Shown: positions 7,460 through 15,368 of the stretch, in pieces
How the letters are laid out: every line of letters starts with the position of its first letter
How positions within the stretch are numbered: the first letter of the stretch is position 1
From: RYN-111 sp046723735
GTDB taxonomy: Bacteria; Actinomycetota; Actinomycetes; Mycobacteriales; SCTD01
Assembly (NCBI GenBank): GCA_046723735.1
Contig: JBKOVB010000045.1
Location: 1 to 64,000, forward strand
Direction: 5' to 3'
Length of the DNA: 64,000 nucleotides
Notes under the pieces: model-generated
What the model was told of the DNA's origin: nothing
What the model saw: only the letters and a program-made list of their open reading frames with translations
Database searches by the model: none
Made by a program: the position numbers and the translations under genes

Positions 7460-8385
7460 CCGACCGCCGCGCCCTGCCCGTGCCCGAGGGGCTGGACGGG
7501 CTCCGGCTCGACGCCGCGCTCTCGCGCCTGTTCGGTTTGTCCCGTACGACGGCCGCAGCTGTCATCGAGACCGGTGGCGCCCAGGTCGACGGCCGGGTCC
7601 GGGCCAAGTCGGACCGGGTCGTCGCCGGGTCGCTGCTCGAGGTGGAGCTGCCGTCCGCACCTGCGAGCAGCCTGCCCGTGCCGGAGGTGGTCGAGGGGCT
7701 GCGCGTGGTCCACGAGGACGACGACGTGATCGTCGTGGACAAGCCCGTCGGCGTGGCTGCCCACCCCAGCCCCGGCTGGACCGGTCCGACGGTCGTGGGC
7801 GGGCTCGTCGCGGCGGGTCACCGCGTGAGCACCAGCGGGGCCGAGGAACGGCAGGGCGTCGTACACCGCCTGGACGTCGGGACCAGCGGGCTGATGGTGG
7901 TGGCGAAGAGCGAGCACGCTTACTCGGTGCTCAAGGACGCTTTCCGCGAGCGCACGGTCGAGAAGATCTACCACACGCTCGTCCAAGGCCATCCGGACCC
8001 GCTCAAGGGCACGGTGGACGCGCCGATCGACCGACACCCGACCTCGGCGTACAAGTTCGCCGTCGTCGCCGACGGCCGCGACAGCGTCACCCACTACGAC
8101 ACGCTCGAGGCGTTCCGCCACGCCACGTTGCTGGAGATCCACCTCGAGACCGGGCGCACGCACCAGATCCGGGTGCACATGGCGGCCCTGAAGCACCCCT
8201 GCGTCGGCGACATCACCTACGGTGCCGACCCCACGCTCGCGGCCAAGCTCGGTCTCGAGCGGCAGTGGCTGCACGCCGTACGGCTCGGCTTTGCGCACCC
8301 CGACGACGGCCGCTGGGTGGAGTTCGAGAGCCCCTACCCGCCGGACCTGCAGCACGCGCTCGACGCCGTCGTGGCGATGTCGTGA
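7456..8385 (+). CDS. rluD: RluA-family 23S rRNA pseudouridine synthase (RluD-like)
   Basis: 309 residues, GTG 7456 overlapping the lspA stop by 4 nt. The N-terminal ~65 residues look like an S4 RNA-binding domain (LDGLRLDAALSRLFGLSRTT). The catalytic motif HRLDVGTSGLMVVAK at about residues 138-152 contains the essential Asp. ETGRTHQIRVH, typical of the family, follows near residue 235. Isomerises uridines in large-subunit rRNA. The lspA-rluD pair is conserved in many bacteria. Confidence 0.93.
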   Translation: MTDRRALPVPEGLDGLRLDAALSRLFGLSRTTAAAVIETGGAQVDGRVRAKSDRVVAGSLLEVELPSAPASSLPVPEVVEGLRVVHEDDDVIVVDKPVGVAAHPSPGWTGPTVVGGLVAAGHRVSTSGAEERQGVVHRLDVGTSGLMVVAKSEHAYSVLKDAFRERTVEKIYHTLVQGHPDPLKGTVDAPIDRHPTSAYKFAVVADGRDSVTHYDTLEAFRHATLLEIHLETGRTHQIRVHMAALKHPCVGDITYGADPTLAAKLGLERQWLHAVRLGFAHPDDGRWVEFESPYPPDLQHALDAVVAMS

Positions 8386-8395
8386 GGGTGGCGCG

Positions 8396-9331
8396 ATGAG
8401 ACCGAACGACCTGGACGAGCGCTGGCTGCCCGCAGCGGCGGCGCAGGCCCGGGCCTGGGCGGAGCGCGTCGCCGCGGCGCGCCTGCGGGCTGCCGCGAGC
8501 GCTCGGTCGTTCGACCTGCGGGAGCTCGACGAGCGCTATGCCCGCGGCCCGTTGCGCGGACTGGTCCAGCACCCCGTGGTCGGGCTGGTCCTGTCGGGCG
8601 CCCTGCTCGTGGCCGGGATCGGTGCCGCCATCGGGCAGGAGCGTGGCAGCACCCCGACGCCGCCCGCGCCGGGCCAGACGGACACCGGTCCGTCGTACGA
8701 CTCGTTGCGCGGAGCCACGCTGGGACCGGCCGTGGGGACGGACGTCACCGCCTACGTGCGCGCGGCCACAGACGTCCTCGACCACGCCGCCACCAGCACG
8801 CCCGACGCCCGCCGGGTGGCGCTCGTGAGCCAGACGGGGTACCTCAGGCCTGAGGGGGAGGCGCGCCTCCTCGACGGGTTCCGGGTCTCCCGTGTCTTCG
8901 TGCGTGCCCCGGCGGCCGGTCGCGACGCGACGCCGTTCCCGGTGGAGGTCAGGGGCGACGTGCTGTCCGCCCTTCGCGCGGCCTACGCGAACACCGCGAA
9001 GAGCCGAGCCGACGCGGCTGCGTCGTTCCAGGCCTACGTCAGCAGCCTGCGCGGCACGACGAAGGAGGACGACACGTTCCGGCGCCTCTACGGCGCCTTC
9101 GCGCGCGCCGCCGCCATCGAGGCCAAGCAGTACGGCGGCGACTGCGCCTGCGTGTACGCCGCTCTGGTCGAGGCCACCCCCTCCCAGCTGCGCGCGCTGC
9201 GCCGGCACGACGGCGTGCGGGCGGTCGAGCTCGCGCCCGCGGGCTACTCGACGGGCCAGGTCCAGGTGCAGCCGTTGCAGCCCGAGGTGGTCGGCACCGT
9301 CCCGCGGCCGACCCCCGGCGGCCGCTCGTGA
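8396..9331 (+). CDS. single-pass membrane protein, hypothetical
   Basis: 311 residues, ATG 8396, 10 nt after the pseudouridine synthase and overlapping the next gene (GTGA). A cytoplasmic N-terminal ~60 residues (rich in Ala and Arg) precede one membrane helix around 62-80 (VVGLVLSGALLVAGIGAAIG). The remaining ~230 residues lie outside, starting with a Pro-rich stretch. The extracytoplasmic part is helical in character, with one CAC cysteine pair (YGGDCACVYA). No recognised family. The position suggests co-expression with lspA. Confidence 0.7.
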   Translation: MRPNDLDERWLPAAAAQARAWAERVAAARLRAAASARSFDLRELDERYARGPLRGLVQHPVVGLVLSGALLVAGIGAAIGQERGSTPTPPAPGQTDTGPSYDSLRGATLGPAVGTDVTAYVRAATDVLDHAATSTPDARRVALVSQTGYLRPEGEARLLDGFRVSRVFVRAPAAGRDATPFPVEVRGDVLSALRAAYANTAKSRADAAASFQAYVSSLRGTTKEDDTFRRLYGAFARAAAIEAKQYGGDCACVYAALVEATPSQLRALRRHDGVRAVELAPAGYSTGQVQVQPLQPEVVGTVPRPTPGGRS

Positions 9332-9744
9332 TCGCGCGGCTGGCAACGCCCGAGGACATGCCGGCCGTCTTCGCGCTGCGGCACCAGGTGTTCGTGGTGG
9401 GGCAGGGCGTCCCCGCCGAGCTGGAGCTGGACGAGCTCGACGCGGTGTCCGATCACGCCGTCGTCGTCGACGGCGGTCGCGTCGTCGGCACCGGCCGGCT
9501 GCTGCCGACCGCGACGATCGGTCGGATGGCGGTGGCCGACGACCGCCGGGGCGAGGGCATCGGCGCCGCCGTGCTCGCCGTGCTCGAGGAGCGCGCGCGG
9601 GAGCGCCGCTTCCCGACCGTGGACCTGCATGCTCAGGTGCATGCGACCGGGTTCTACGAGAAGGCCGGTTACGTCCCGTACGGTGCGGTCTACCTCGAGG
9701 CCGGGATCGAGCACCGGTCGATGCGGAAGGAGCTGGTCCCATGA
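9328..9744 (+). CDS. GNAT-family N-acetyltransferase
   Basis: 138 residues. The GTG start overlaps the preceding stop and the stop overlaps the next ATG. Shows the GNAT core: beta strand RMAVADDRRGEGIGAAVL with the acetyl-CoA loop R-R-G-E-G-I-G (about 69-77), and VHATGFYEKAGYVPYG near the C-terminus. The overall pattern (LRHQVFVVGQGVP, VVGTGRLLP) resembles the ElaA/YjcF subgroup. Substrate unknown. Confidence 0.88.
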   Translation: MIARLATPEDMPAVFALRHQVFVVGQGVPAELELDELDAVSDHAVVVDGGRVVGTGRLLPTATIGRMAVADDRRGEGIGAAVLAVLEERARERRFPTVDLHAQVHATGFYEKAGYVPYGAVYLEAGIEHRSMRKELVP

Positions 9745-10133
9745 GCCCGTTGGAGACCGTGAACGCGTTCCTGAAGGTCGCGGCGCAGCGCGATTACGAC
9801 GCGGCGCTGCCGATGCTCGCCGAGGACGTCGAGTACCAAAACATGATGCTGCCCGCGGTCCGCGGTCGCGACGCGGTACGCGAGACCCTCGAGGGGCTGC
9901 TCGCGCTCTGCACCGGGTCGGAGTGGATCGCGCACCGCGGCCTCAGCGACGGTCCGCTCGTGAAGAACCAGCGGACCGACCGCTTCCAGCTGCACGGCGA
10001 GTGGGTCGACCTGCCGGTGATGGGCTGCTTCGAGGTGCACGACGGCCTCATCACGCTGTGGCGCGACTACTTCGACCTGCAGACCGTGATGACGGCGATG
10101 TTCCCGGAGCCGGAGACCAGTCCGGAGGTCTGA
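9741..10133 (+). CDS. limonene-1,2-epoxide hydrolase-like protein (NTF2 fold)
   Basis: 130 residues, ATGA overlap with the GNAT gene. The C-terminal block R-T-D-R-F, LPVMGCFEVHDGLITLWRD and YFDL matches the limonene epoxide hydrolase family, which uses an Asp-Arg-Asp triad; candidate residues are in RTDRF and WRDYFD. It is probably a small cone-shaped hydrolase acting on an epoxide or related substrate. The physiological substrate cannot be told from the sequence. Last gene of the run starting at 5571. Confidence 0.8.
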   Translation: MSPLETVNAFLKVAAQRDYDAALPMLAEDVEYQNMMLPAVRGRDAVRETLEGLLALCTGSEWIAHRGLSDGPLVKNQRTDRFQLHGEWVDLPVMGCFEVHDGLITLWRDYFDLQTVMTAMFPEPETSPEV

Positions 10134-10177
10134 CCGGGTCCGGACAGGCTGGCGCCGAGCTCTGTGGACTTCGACTT

Positions 10178-10194
10178 TCCTTGCACAGCAAGGA
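10178..10194 (+). terminator. hairpin after the lspA-rluD run
   Basis: TCCTTGC (10178-10184), a 3-nt loop, GCAAGGA (10188-10194) and then TTTCC. It lies 44 nt after the epoxide-hydrolase-like stop and is a plausible intrinsic terminator. Confidence 0.5.
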
Positions 10195-10224
10195 TTTCCG
10201 GCCAGCTTTGTCGGACCTCGTCCG

Positions 10225-10230
10225 TATGGT
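10225..10230 (+). promoter_or_regulatory. -10 element for a leaderless transcript of the HNH gene
   Basis: TATGGT (TANNNT consensus) ends 6 nt before the ATG at 10237. No Shine-Dalgarno sequence precedes that ATG, so the mRNA probably starts at or next to the start codon. Leaderless genes are common in actinobacteria. No good -35 is visible. Confidence 0.45.
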
Positions 10231-10236
10231 TCGGTC

Positions 10237-11778
10237 ATGTATTCGGAGCTCGCCCCGCTGCCGCACCCGTATGTGCGGCGGCGGCAGCGGCTCGACGCGA
10301 TCGAGGCCCGGGAGCGGCACATCGCGTGGTTGCAGGCGCAGCAGCGGCTGGACGTGGCGGCGTTGTACGCCGAGGACCGCGCGGGGATGAGCGAGCGGTT
10401 CGTGGTCGACGAGCTGGCGCTGGCCTGGGGTCGGTCCCGGCGGCAGGCGCAGGGCCGGTTGGACGACGCTCGGGTGTTCGTGGAGTTCCCGTGCGTGCAT
10501 GCGCTGGTCGAGAACGGCACCTGGTTGATGGATCACGCCGACGCGGTGCTCGGTGAGCTGCTCGCGTCGGGGCTGCCCGGGCCCGTCGAGCAGCAGGCCG
10601 TGCTGGACCTGGTGCTGTCCCGCAACGTGCAGCGGACGCCGTACGAGCTGAAGGTCGCGGTGCGCACCGCGGTGGTGGTGCTGTTCCCCGACCATGCCGC
10701 CAAAAGGGCGGAGCGGGCCAAGGCGGATCGGGACGTGACCATCCACTGCGACGCTCCGGGGTCGGCGCAGCTGTATGCGCACGGCCCGGTCGCGGACGTG
10801 GCGGCGATGATGGCGTCGCTGGACGCGTTGTGCTGGCCGCCCGCGCCGGGGGATGTCCGCACCGTGGCGCAGCGCCGGTTCGACACCCTGCGGGACCTGG
10901 TGTGCGGCCGGGCCCGCCCCGGGCAGTGGCAGGTGCAGCTGCTCGTCGGTCTTGCCACTGTCGAGGGTCAGGATGAGCTGCCCGGCGAGATCCCCGGCTT
11001 CGGGCCGCTCGCCGCCCCCCAGGCGCGGGAGCTGGTCGCGGCCGGCGCCGAGCTGCGCCGCGTGGTGGTCGACGAGCAGGGCCGGCTGGTCGCGGTCGAC
11101 ACCACCGTGCACCGTCCGGACCTGCGCCCGGCGGTGCCGGAGGCGACCGGACCGTTGATGTGGGCCCACGAGGACGAGCCCGACGAGCCGGCCGAGCCCG
11201 ACCCCGACGCTCCCACGGCCGAGGACCGCGCCTGGCTCGAGGACCACACCTACTACGTCGACCTCGACGACCTCGAGCAGACCCCAGCGTCCACGCCGGC
11301 GGAGGCTGCTGGGGAAGAGCCACGCGCGGGCACGGTCAGGTCCACCCCGAGCAACGAAGGGGCGGTGGTGTGCGGCGGCTGGAGCGCCGACGCTCTCGCG
11401 AAGGCCCTGCACCGCATCCGCACCGACCCCGTCGTGACTGTGGACTTGAGCACCGACCGGTACGCCGTGCCCGCCCCGCTGAAGCGGCATCTGGTCTTGC
11501 GCGACCGGACTTGTGTTTTCCCGGGCTGCACCCGTCGCGCCGACCTCTGTGACAAGGACCATCTGCTCGCCTGGCCCGGCGGCCGCACCAGCGAGCCCAA
11601 CCTCGCCGACGAGTGCGAGCACCACCACCAGGCCAAGCACGACCGGTTCCGCGTCCAACGCCTGCCCGACGGAACCTTCCGCTGGACCACCCCCTCGGGC
11701 CACACCTACGACCGACCCCCACGGCCGGTGCTCGACCACCTCGGCTACCGACCACCGCCCGACATCATGTGGCCCTGA
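10237..11778 (+). CDS. DUF222 / HNH endonuclease (13E12 repeat family)
   Basis: 513 residues. The N-terminal two-thirds is the DUF222 region. The C-terminal HNH nuclease has VLRDRTCVFPGC, CDKDHLLAWPGG, EPNLADECEHHHQAKHD (about 415-470), providing the Cys pairs and catalytic His. These proteins are numerous in actinobacterial genomes and may be mobile or defence-related, but their role is not established. The gene interrupts an otherwise housekeeping region and has its own leaderless-type promoter and terminator. Confidence 0.9.
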   Translation: MYSELAPLPHPYVRRRQRLDAIEARERHIAWLQAQQRLDVAALYAEDRAGMSERFVVDELALAWGRSRRQAQGRLDDARVFVEFPCVHALVENGTWLMDHADAVLGELLASGLPGPVEQQAVLDLVLSRNVQRTPYELKVAVRTAVVVLFPDHAAKRAERAKADRDVTIHCDAPGSAQLYAHGPVADVAAMMASLDALCWPPAPGDVRTVAQRRFDTLRDLVCGRARPGQWQVQLLVGLATVEGQDELPGEIPGFGPLAAPQARELVAAGAELRRVVVDEQGRLVAVDTTVHRPDLRPAVPEATGPLMWAHEDEPDEPAEPDPDAPTAEDRAWLEDHTYYVDLDDLEQTPASTPAEAAGEEPRAGTVRSTPSNEGAVVCGGWSADALAKALHRIRTDPVVTVDLSTDRYAVPAPLKRHLVLRDRTCVFPGCTRRADLCDKDHLLAWPGGRTSEPNLADECEHHHQAKHDRFRVQRLPDGTFRWTTPSGHTYDRPPRPVLDHLGYRPPPDIMWP

Positions 11779-11782
11779 CAGG

Positions 11783-11818
11783 CGCTCAGCCCCTTGCGTC
11801 GCGAGGGGGCCATGAGCG
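11783..11818 (+). terminator. hairpin terminator of the HNH gene
   Basis: CGCTCAGCCCC (11783-11793) pairs with GGGGGC and TGAGCG (11805-11818), with a CA bulge, followed by TT. It starts 5 nt after the HNH stop. Just downstream, AGTGGCCCTTCCC and AGCGGCCCTTCCT form an imperfect direct repeat (about 11838-11875) of unknown role. Confidence 0.55.
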
Positions 11819-11912
11819 TTGCGCGAGATAGGTGTCGAGAGTGGCCCTTCCCCATGTTCGAGTAGCGGCCCTTCCTCGCGCCTCTTGGCAGGTGCGTCAG
11901 GCCTTCGGCCCC

Positions 11913-11918
11913 TACGAT
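11913..11918 (+). promoter_or_regulatory. -10 element for a leaderless transcript
   Basis: TACGAT (TANNNT) lies 8 nt before the ATG at 11927, which lacks a ribosome binding site. This supports a leaderless mRNA and helps choose that start. Confidence 0.45.
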
Positions 11919-11926
11919 CTTGCGTC

Positions 11927-12367
11927 ATGCGACTCTCGCCCTTCGGGCCTCCGAGGAGCGAGCCGCGTCGCCCCGACATCGACGACATGCGGCCCATCAC
12001 GCAGCAAGCGCTGCTGGTAGTGGGCCTCGTGCCCTTGGGCATCGGGATGTTGGGCTTGCTCAGCCAGCCAGGCGGTCGGTGGTTCTTCGTGGGGCTCGTC
12101 CTGTCGAGCCTGTTTGTCGTGGTGGCCTACGCGCGAAGCATCGCTTTTGAGACCAAGCACCTAGGTGAGTCGCGAGACTTCTGGCGGGACAGGGAGGCCC
12201 TAATCCGGACTCGAGTGTTCCTCGGGGGGCTGGTGACCTTTGTAGCTGGGGCGATCGCCCTCGTCGTCGCCGTCACGAGCGCTCGTTGGGGTATCGCGGG
12301 GTTCCTCTTGACGCCAGTGTTCTTGGCGGGTTCGTTCGTGCTGCTCCTCTGGGGCAAGGTTCCGTAG
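11927..12367 (+). CDS. small four-helix membrane protein, hypothetical
   Basis: 146 residues. Four hydrophobic helices: about 24-42 (LLVVGLVPLGIGMLGLL), 48-68, 95-115 and 122-142. A short charged loop (KHLGESRDFWRDREALIRTR) lies between helices 2 and 3. Codon usage is visibly less G/C-biased at third positions than in flanking genes, hinting at recent acquisition together with the neighbouring HNH gene. No family recognised. The 168 nt after it hold no convincing gene. Confidence 0.6.
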   Translation: MRLSPFGPPRSEPRRPDIDDMRPITQQALLVVGLVPLGIGMLGLLSQPGGRWFFVGLVLSSLFVVVAYARSIAFETKHLGESRDFWRDREALIRTRVFLGGLVTFVAGAIALVVAVTSARWGIAGFLLTPVFLAGSFVLLLWGKVP

Positions 12368-12535
12368 CTCCGACGGAGCGGAGAACGCCGCATAGCCTCG
12401 GGCGGCGCACAGAACGGCTTCCCGGCTCTCGGCGTTGAGTCCGACGTCGCCTCGTTTCCATGAACCGTCGCTCAGCGTGGGCACGAGCAGCACTGGCTGA
12501 GGCCCCCTCAAGGAGGCGAGCCGTGGTGGAGCGAG

Positions 12536-13849
12536 TCAGGAGCCGAGGACTTGGCGTAGGAACGGGTTGGTGAACACCCGCTCCGGGTCGAGCTCGTCGC
12601 GCAGCGCCGCAAACCGTTTCATCTCCCGGTAGAGCGCGGCGATCTCGATGGCGTCGTGGTCGAGCTCCTTGCCCCAGTGAGGCCGGGCCGCGAGCGGGCG
12701 CATCGCCTCCCAGAAGCCGGCGAAGAAGCGGGCCCGGTCCGGGCCGTCGGTGGTGTAGGCGCCGAGCTGGCAGGTGTCGCCGCCGTACGCCGGGCTGAGC
12801 CACGCCTCGTCGCCAGGCACGAACCGCACCTCGACCGGAAAGTTTGCGCCGATCCGCTCGCCCTCGACGAGGGCCACCACGCGGTTGAAGGCTTCGCCGG
12901 CCCGGGCCAGCGGCACCGCCGCCTCGGTCTCGCGGTGCACCACGGGCATCGGGGTGTTGAGCACGAGGCTGCTCGCCCCGACCTGCACCGCCGGTCCGAG
13001 GTAGGCCCGCGACAGCCTCGCGTTGATCGCAGGCACCCAGCCCGGCCTGCGGTGCTGCAGCCGCACCAGCTGCGGGAAGAGCCACCGGTGCGTGACCCGC
13101 TCGTCGAGCGCGCGCAGCGTCGCCGAGGAGGGGCGTCGGGTCGTGGGTTCCGTGGTGCGGGTGTAGCGGACGACCTGCGCGTACGGCGCGTGCGGCAGCC
13201 ACCAGACCTTGACGTACTCCGCCGACCTCGCGACCTGCTCCAGCCGACCCGCCACCTCGTGCACCGGTACCTGCTCCACCTCCTGGCGCAGCCGGAAGGC
13301 CGGCTCGGCGCGCAGCGTCACCCGGGTCAGCACGCCGAGCGCCCCGAGGTGGACCCGCACGCCGGCGAAGCGCGGGTCGGCGTCGTCGAGCTCGTGCACG
13401 TCGCCGCGGCCGTCCACGAGCCGGACGGCGGTCAGCAGCGACGACAGGTTGCCGTGCACAAGGCTCGACCCGTGCGTGCCGGTCGCGGTGGCCCCGGCGA
13501 CGGCCTGCGCCTGGATCGAGCCGACGACCGGCAGCGTCCAGCCGCGCTCGGCCAGCGCGGCGGACAGGTCGCGTAGCCGCGTGCCGGCCGAGCACGTCAC
13601 GGTGCGGGCCTCGCGGTCGAGGCTGACCGGGCCCAGGAGCCGGTCGAGCGACATGGCCGCCCCTTCAGGCGCGGCCAGCGGGGAGAAGGAGTGGCCGGCC
13701 CCGACGACCCGCAGCCGGCGGGCGTGGCGGACGGCGTCGACCACCTCCGCCTCCGTGCAGGGGAGGTACCACCGGGTGGGGGCGCTCGTCGCCGTACCGG
13801 ACCAGTTGCGGAACCGGCCGTCGCCGGTGCGTGGGGGGACAGGTTGCAC
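12536..13849 (-). CDS. FAD-linked sugar-lactone oxidase (D-arabinono-1,4-lactone / L-gulonolactone oxidase family)
   Basis: 437 residues. The N-terminal PCMH-type FAD domain contains RVVGAGHSFSPLAAP (about 46-60); the His in GHS is the covalent flavin attachment site in this family. ATGTHGSS follows near 120. The C-terminal ALO domain ends with RPHWGKELD and the typical FAALRDELDPERVFTNPFLRQVLG. It should oxidise an aldono-1,4-lactone or a related sugar to an enol product, with O2 or another acceptor. It stands alone between two hypotheticals. Confidence 0.88.
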   Translation of the reverse strand: MQPVPPRTGDGRFRNWSGTATSAPTRWYLPCTEAEVVDAVRHARRLRVVGAGHSFSPLAAPEGAAMSLDRLLGPVSLDREARTVTCSAGTRLRDLSAALAERGWTLPVVGSIQAQAVAGATATGTHGSSLVHGNLSSLLTAVRLVDGRGDVHELDDADPRFAGVRVHLGALGVLTRVTLRAEPAFRLRQEVEQVPVHEVAGRLEQVARSAEYVKVWWLPHAPYAQVVRYTRTTEPTTRRPSSATLRALDERVTHRWLFPQLVRLQHRRPGWVPAINARLSRAYLGPAVQVGASSLVLNTPMPVVHRETEAAVPLARAGEAFNRVVALVEGERIGANFPVEVRFVPGDEAWLSPAYGGDTCQLGAYTTDGPDRARFFAGFWEAMRPLAARPHWGKELDHDAIEIAALYREMKRFAALRDELDPERVFTNPFLRQVLGS

Positions 13850-13912
13850 GCCTGCTTCCTAGCACCGAGCGCGGCCGGCGTCGGACCGGGGTGGGTTCGG
13901 GTCCCAGGACCG

Positions 13913-14131
13913 CTAACCGGCCAGGCAGCGCAGGGGACAGGCGGGCGTCTCACCCACCACCTTGAACCGCAGGGTCTTCCACGAGCCACGGGGCGGTACT
14001 GGCTGCAGCACCATGCCGCTGCACGGGGGCTGCTCCTGCGGCTCCACGCGCGGGCAGCTGCCCGTCGTCGTGGGACCTGCGCAGGTGAAGACCCGCTGCT
14101 GGGTCCTCGGGTCCAGGACATCGATCCTCAT
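13913..14131 (-). CDS. small Cys/Pro-rich protein, 72 aa
   Basis: ATG at 14131, preceded by GAGAGGGG with a suitable spacer. The protein has five cysteines spread over FTCAGP, GSCPR, PPCSG and PACPLRCLAG, suggesting metal binding or a redox role, and otherwise looks like a compact beta protein (LRFKVVGET). No family recognised. A DevR/DosR-like box lies about 60 nt upstream, so hypoxia-linked expression is possible (inference). Confidence 0.5.
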   Translation of the reverse strand: MRIDVLDPRTQQRVFTCAGPTTTGSCPRVEPQEQPPCSGMVLQPVPPRGSWKTLRFKVVGETPACPLRCLAG

Positions 14132-14474
14132 GTCGTGCCCCTCTCGTCACAGTTTCGCTGCGCCAGCCTGGACACGACGAGACCGGCGCCAGTAGGGCCT
14201 TTGGTCCCTTCCGCCGTCCCGTCCCGCCGTGGTGAGGTGGTCGCGGGTGAGAGAAGCCCAGAAGAAGAGGCAGGGAGCAACGGCTCGTCCGTCCGCCCAG
14301 CATCTCGACACGCTGCCTAAGCGGCGCAGGACCCTCTCACCCTCAAACGTGTCCGGGGCCGGTACGTCCCGGGGGTGCCCTGCCACGCGGCGTCGCAGGC
14401 GGGCATGATGAGGGGTGAGCCTCCCGCCCCGACAGGCGGGACTGCGCCACCCGACCTGGAGAGGGACCACCCGC
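14132..14474. other. intergenic region without a supported gene
   Basis: This 343-nt divergent spacer holds the ribosome binding site of the 72-aa gene, the DevR-like box and, at its right end, GGAGAGGGA upstream of the aldolase GTG. Open frames crossing it have no protein-like composition. No clear -35/-10 pair for the aldolase could be picked out. Confidence 0.6.
14195..14208. promoter_or_regulatory. candidate DevR/DosR-type box
   Basis: GGGCCTTTGGTCCC (minus strand: GGGACCAAAGGCCC) resembles the GGGAC-N4-GNCCC pattern bound by DosR/DevR hypoxia regulators. It lies 63 nt upstream of the small Cys-rich gene and about 270 nt upstream of the aldolase. It is a single copy without a visible partner, so moderate support only. 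Confidence 0.35.
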
Positions 14475-15362
14475 GTGAACGACCAGCAGCTCGAGAAGAT
14501 CCGCACCGGCAAGGGGTTCATCGCCGCTCTCGACCAGAGCGGTGGCAGCACCCCCAAGGCGCTGAAGCTCTACGGCCTGGACGAGACCGCCTACGGCAAC
14601 GAGGCCGAGATGTTCGACCGCATCCACGAGATGCGCAGCCGGATCATCACCAGCCCGTCCTTCATGGGCGACCGGGTCCTCGGCGCCATCCTGTTCGAGA
14701 TGACGATGGACCGTCAGGTGCTCGGCAAGGGCTCGGCGGAGTACCTCTGGGAGGAGAAGCACGTCGTGCCCTTCCTCAAGGTGGACAAGGGCCTGGCGGA
14801 CGAGGCCGACGGCGTGCAGGTGATGAAGCCGATCCCCGACCTCGACGCGCTGCTCGAGAAGGCCAAGGGCCACGGCGTCTTCGGCACCAAGATGCGTTCG
14901 GTCGTCAAGCTCGCCAACCCGGCGGGCGTGGACGCCGTGGTGAGGCAGCAGTTCGAGCTCGGCCACGAGATCCTCGCCGCGGGCCTGGTGCCGATCATCG
15001 AGCCCGAGGTCGACATCAAGAGCCCCGAGAAGGCCGCCGCCGAGGACCTGCTCAAGGACGGGATCCTGGCGCAGCTCGAGCAGGTGCCCGCCGGCCAGCA
15101 GGTGATGCTCAAGCTCTCGCTGCCCAGCAAGGACGGTTTCTACGCCGAGCTCGTCGAGCACCCGAAGGTCCTTCGGGTCGTGGCGCTGTCGGGCGGCTAC
15201 AGCCGGGACGAGGCGAACGAGATCCTCTCCCGCAACCACGGCGTCGTCGCGAGCTTCTCGCGCGCGCTCACCGAGGGCCTCACCGCGCAGCAGAGCGACG
15301 AGGAGTTCGACAAGGCGCTCGACGCCGCCATCCAGAGCATCTACGACGCGTCGGTGACCTGA
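14475..15362 (+). CDS. fda: fructose-bisphosphate aldolase, class I
   Basis: 295 residues from GTG 14475. Cleaves fructose-1,6-bisphosphate into DHAP and glyceraldehyde-3-phosphate without a metal, through a Schiff-base Lys. The class I bacterial signature FIAALDQSGGSTPKALKLYG is at about residues 14-33. VPFLKVDKGLADE and QVMLKLSLP follow; the Lys of LKLS corresponds to the Schiff-base residue. ALSGGYSRDEANE near the C-terminus binds phosphate. Many actinobacteria rely on a class II enzyme, so this may be a second aldolase. Convergent with ppc, with only 6 nt between them. Confidence 0.95.
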   Translation: MNDQQLEKIRTGKGFIAALDQSGGSTPKALKLYGLDETAYGNEAEMFDRIHEMRSRIITSPSFMGDRVLGAILFEMTMDRQVLGKGSAEYLWEEKHVVPFLKVDKGLADEADGVQVMKPIPDLDALLEKAKGHGVFGTKMRSVVKLANPAGVDAVVRQQFELGHEILAAGLVPIIEPEVDIKSPEKAAAEDLLKDGILAQLEQVPAGQQVMLKLSLPSKDGFYAELVEHPKVLRVVALSGGYSRDEANEILSRNHGVVASFSRALTEGLTAQQSDEEFDKALDAAIQSIYDASVT

Positions 15363-15368
15363 ACCGGC

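Noticed and set aside
12200..12511. Minus-strand open frame of 103 codons whose first half reads like protein (PVLLVPTLSDGSWKRGDVGLN)
   Set aside because: The second half is antisense to the supported membrane protein gene and has shadow-like composition. No ribosome binding site is visible. At most a remnant; not listed as a gene.
14147..14557. Minus-strand open frame across the aldolase promoter region
   Set aside because: Composition is that of random G/C-rich sequence (Arg, Pro, Trp, Cys scatter), and it overlaps the start of the clear aldolase gene.
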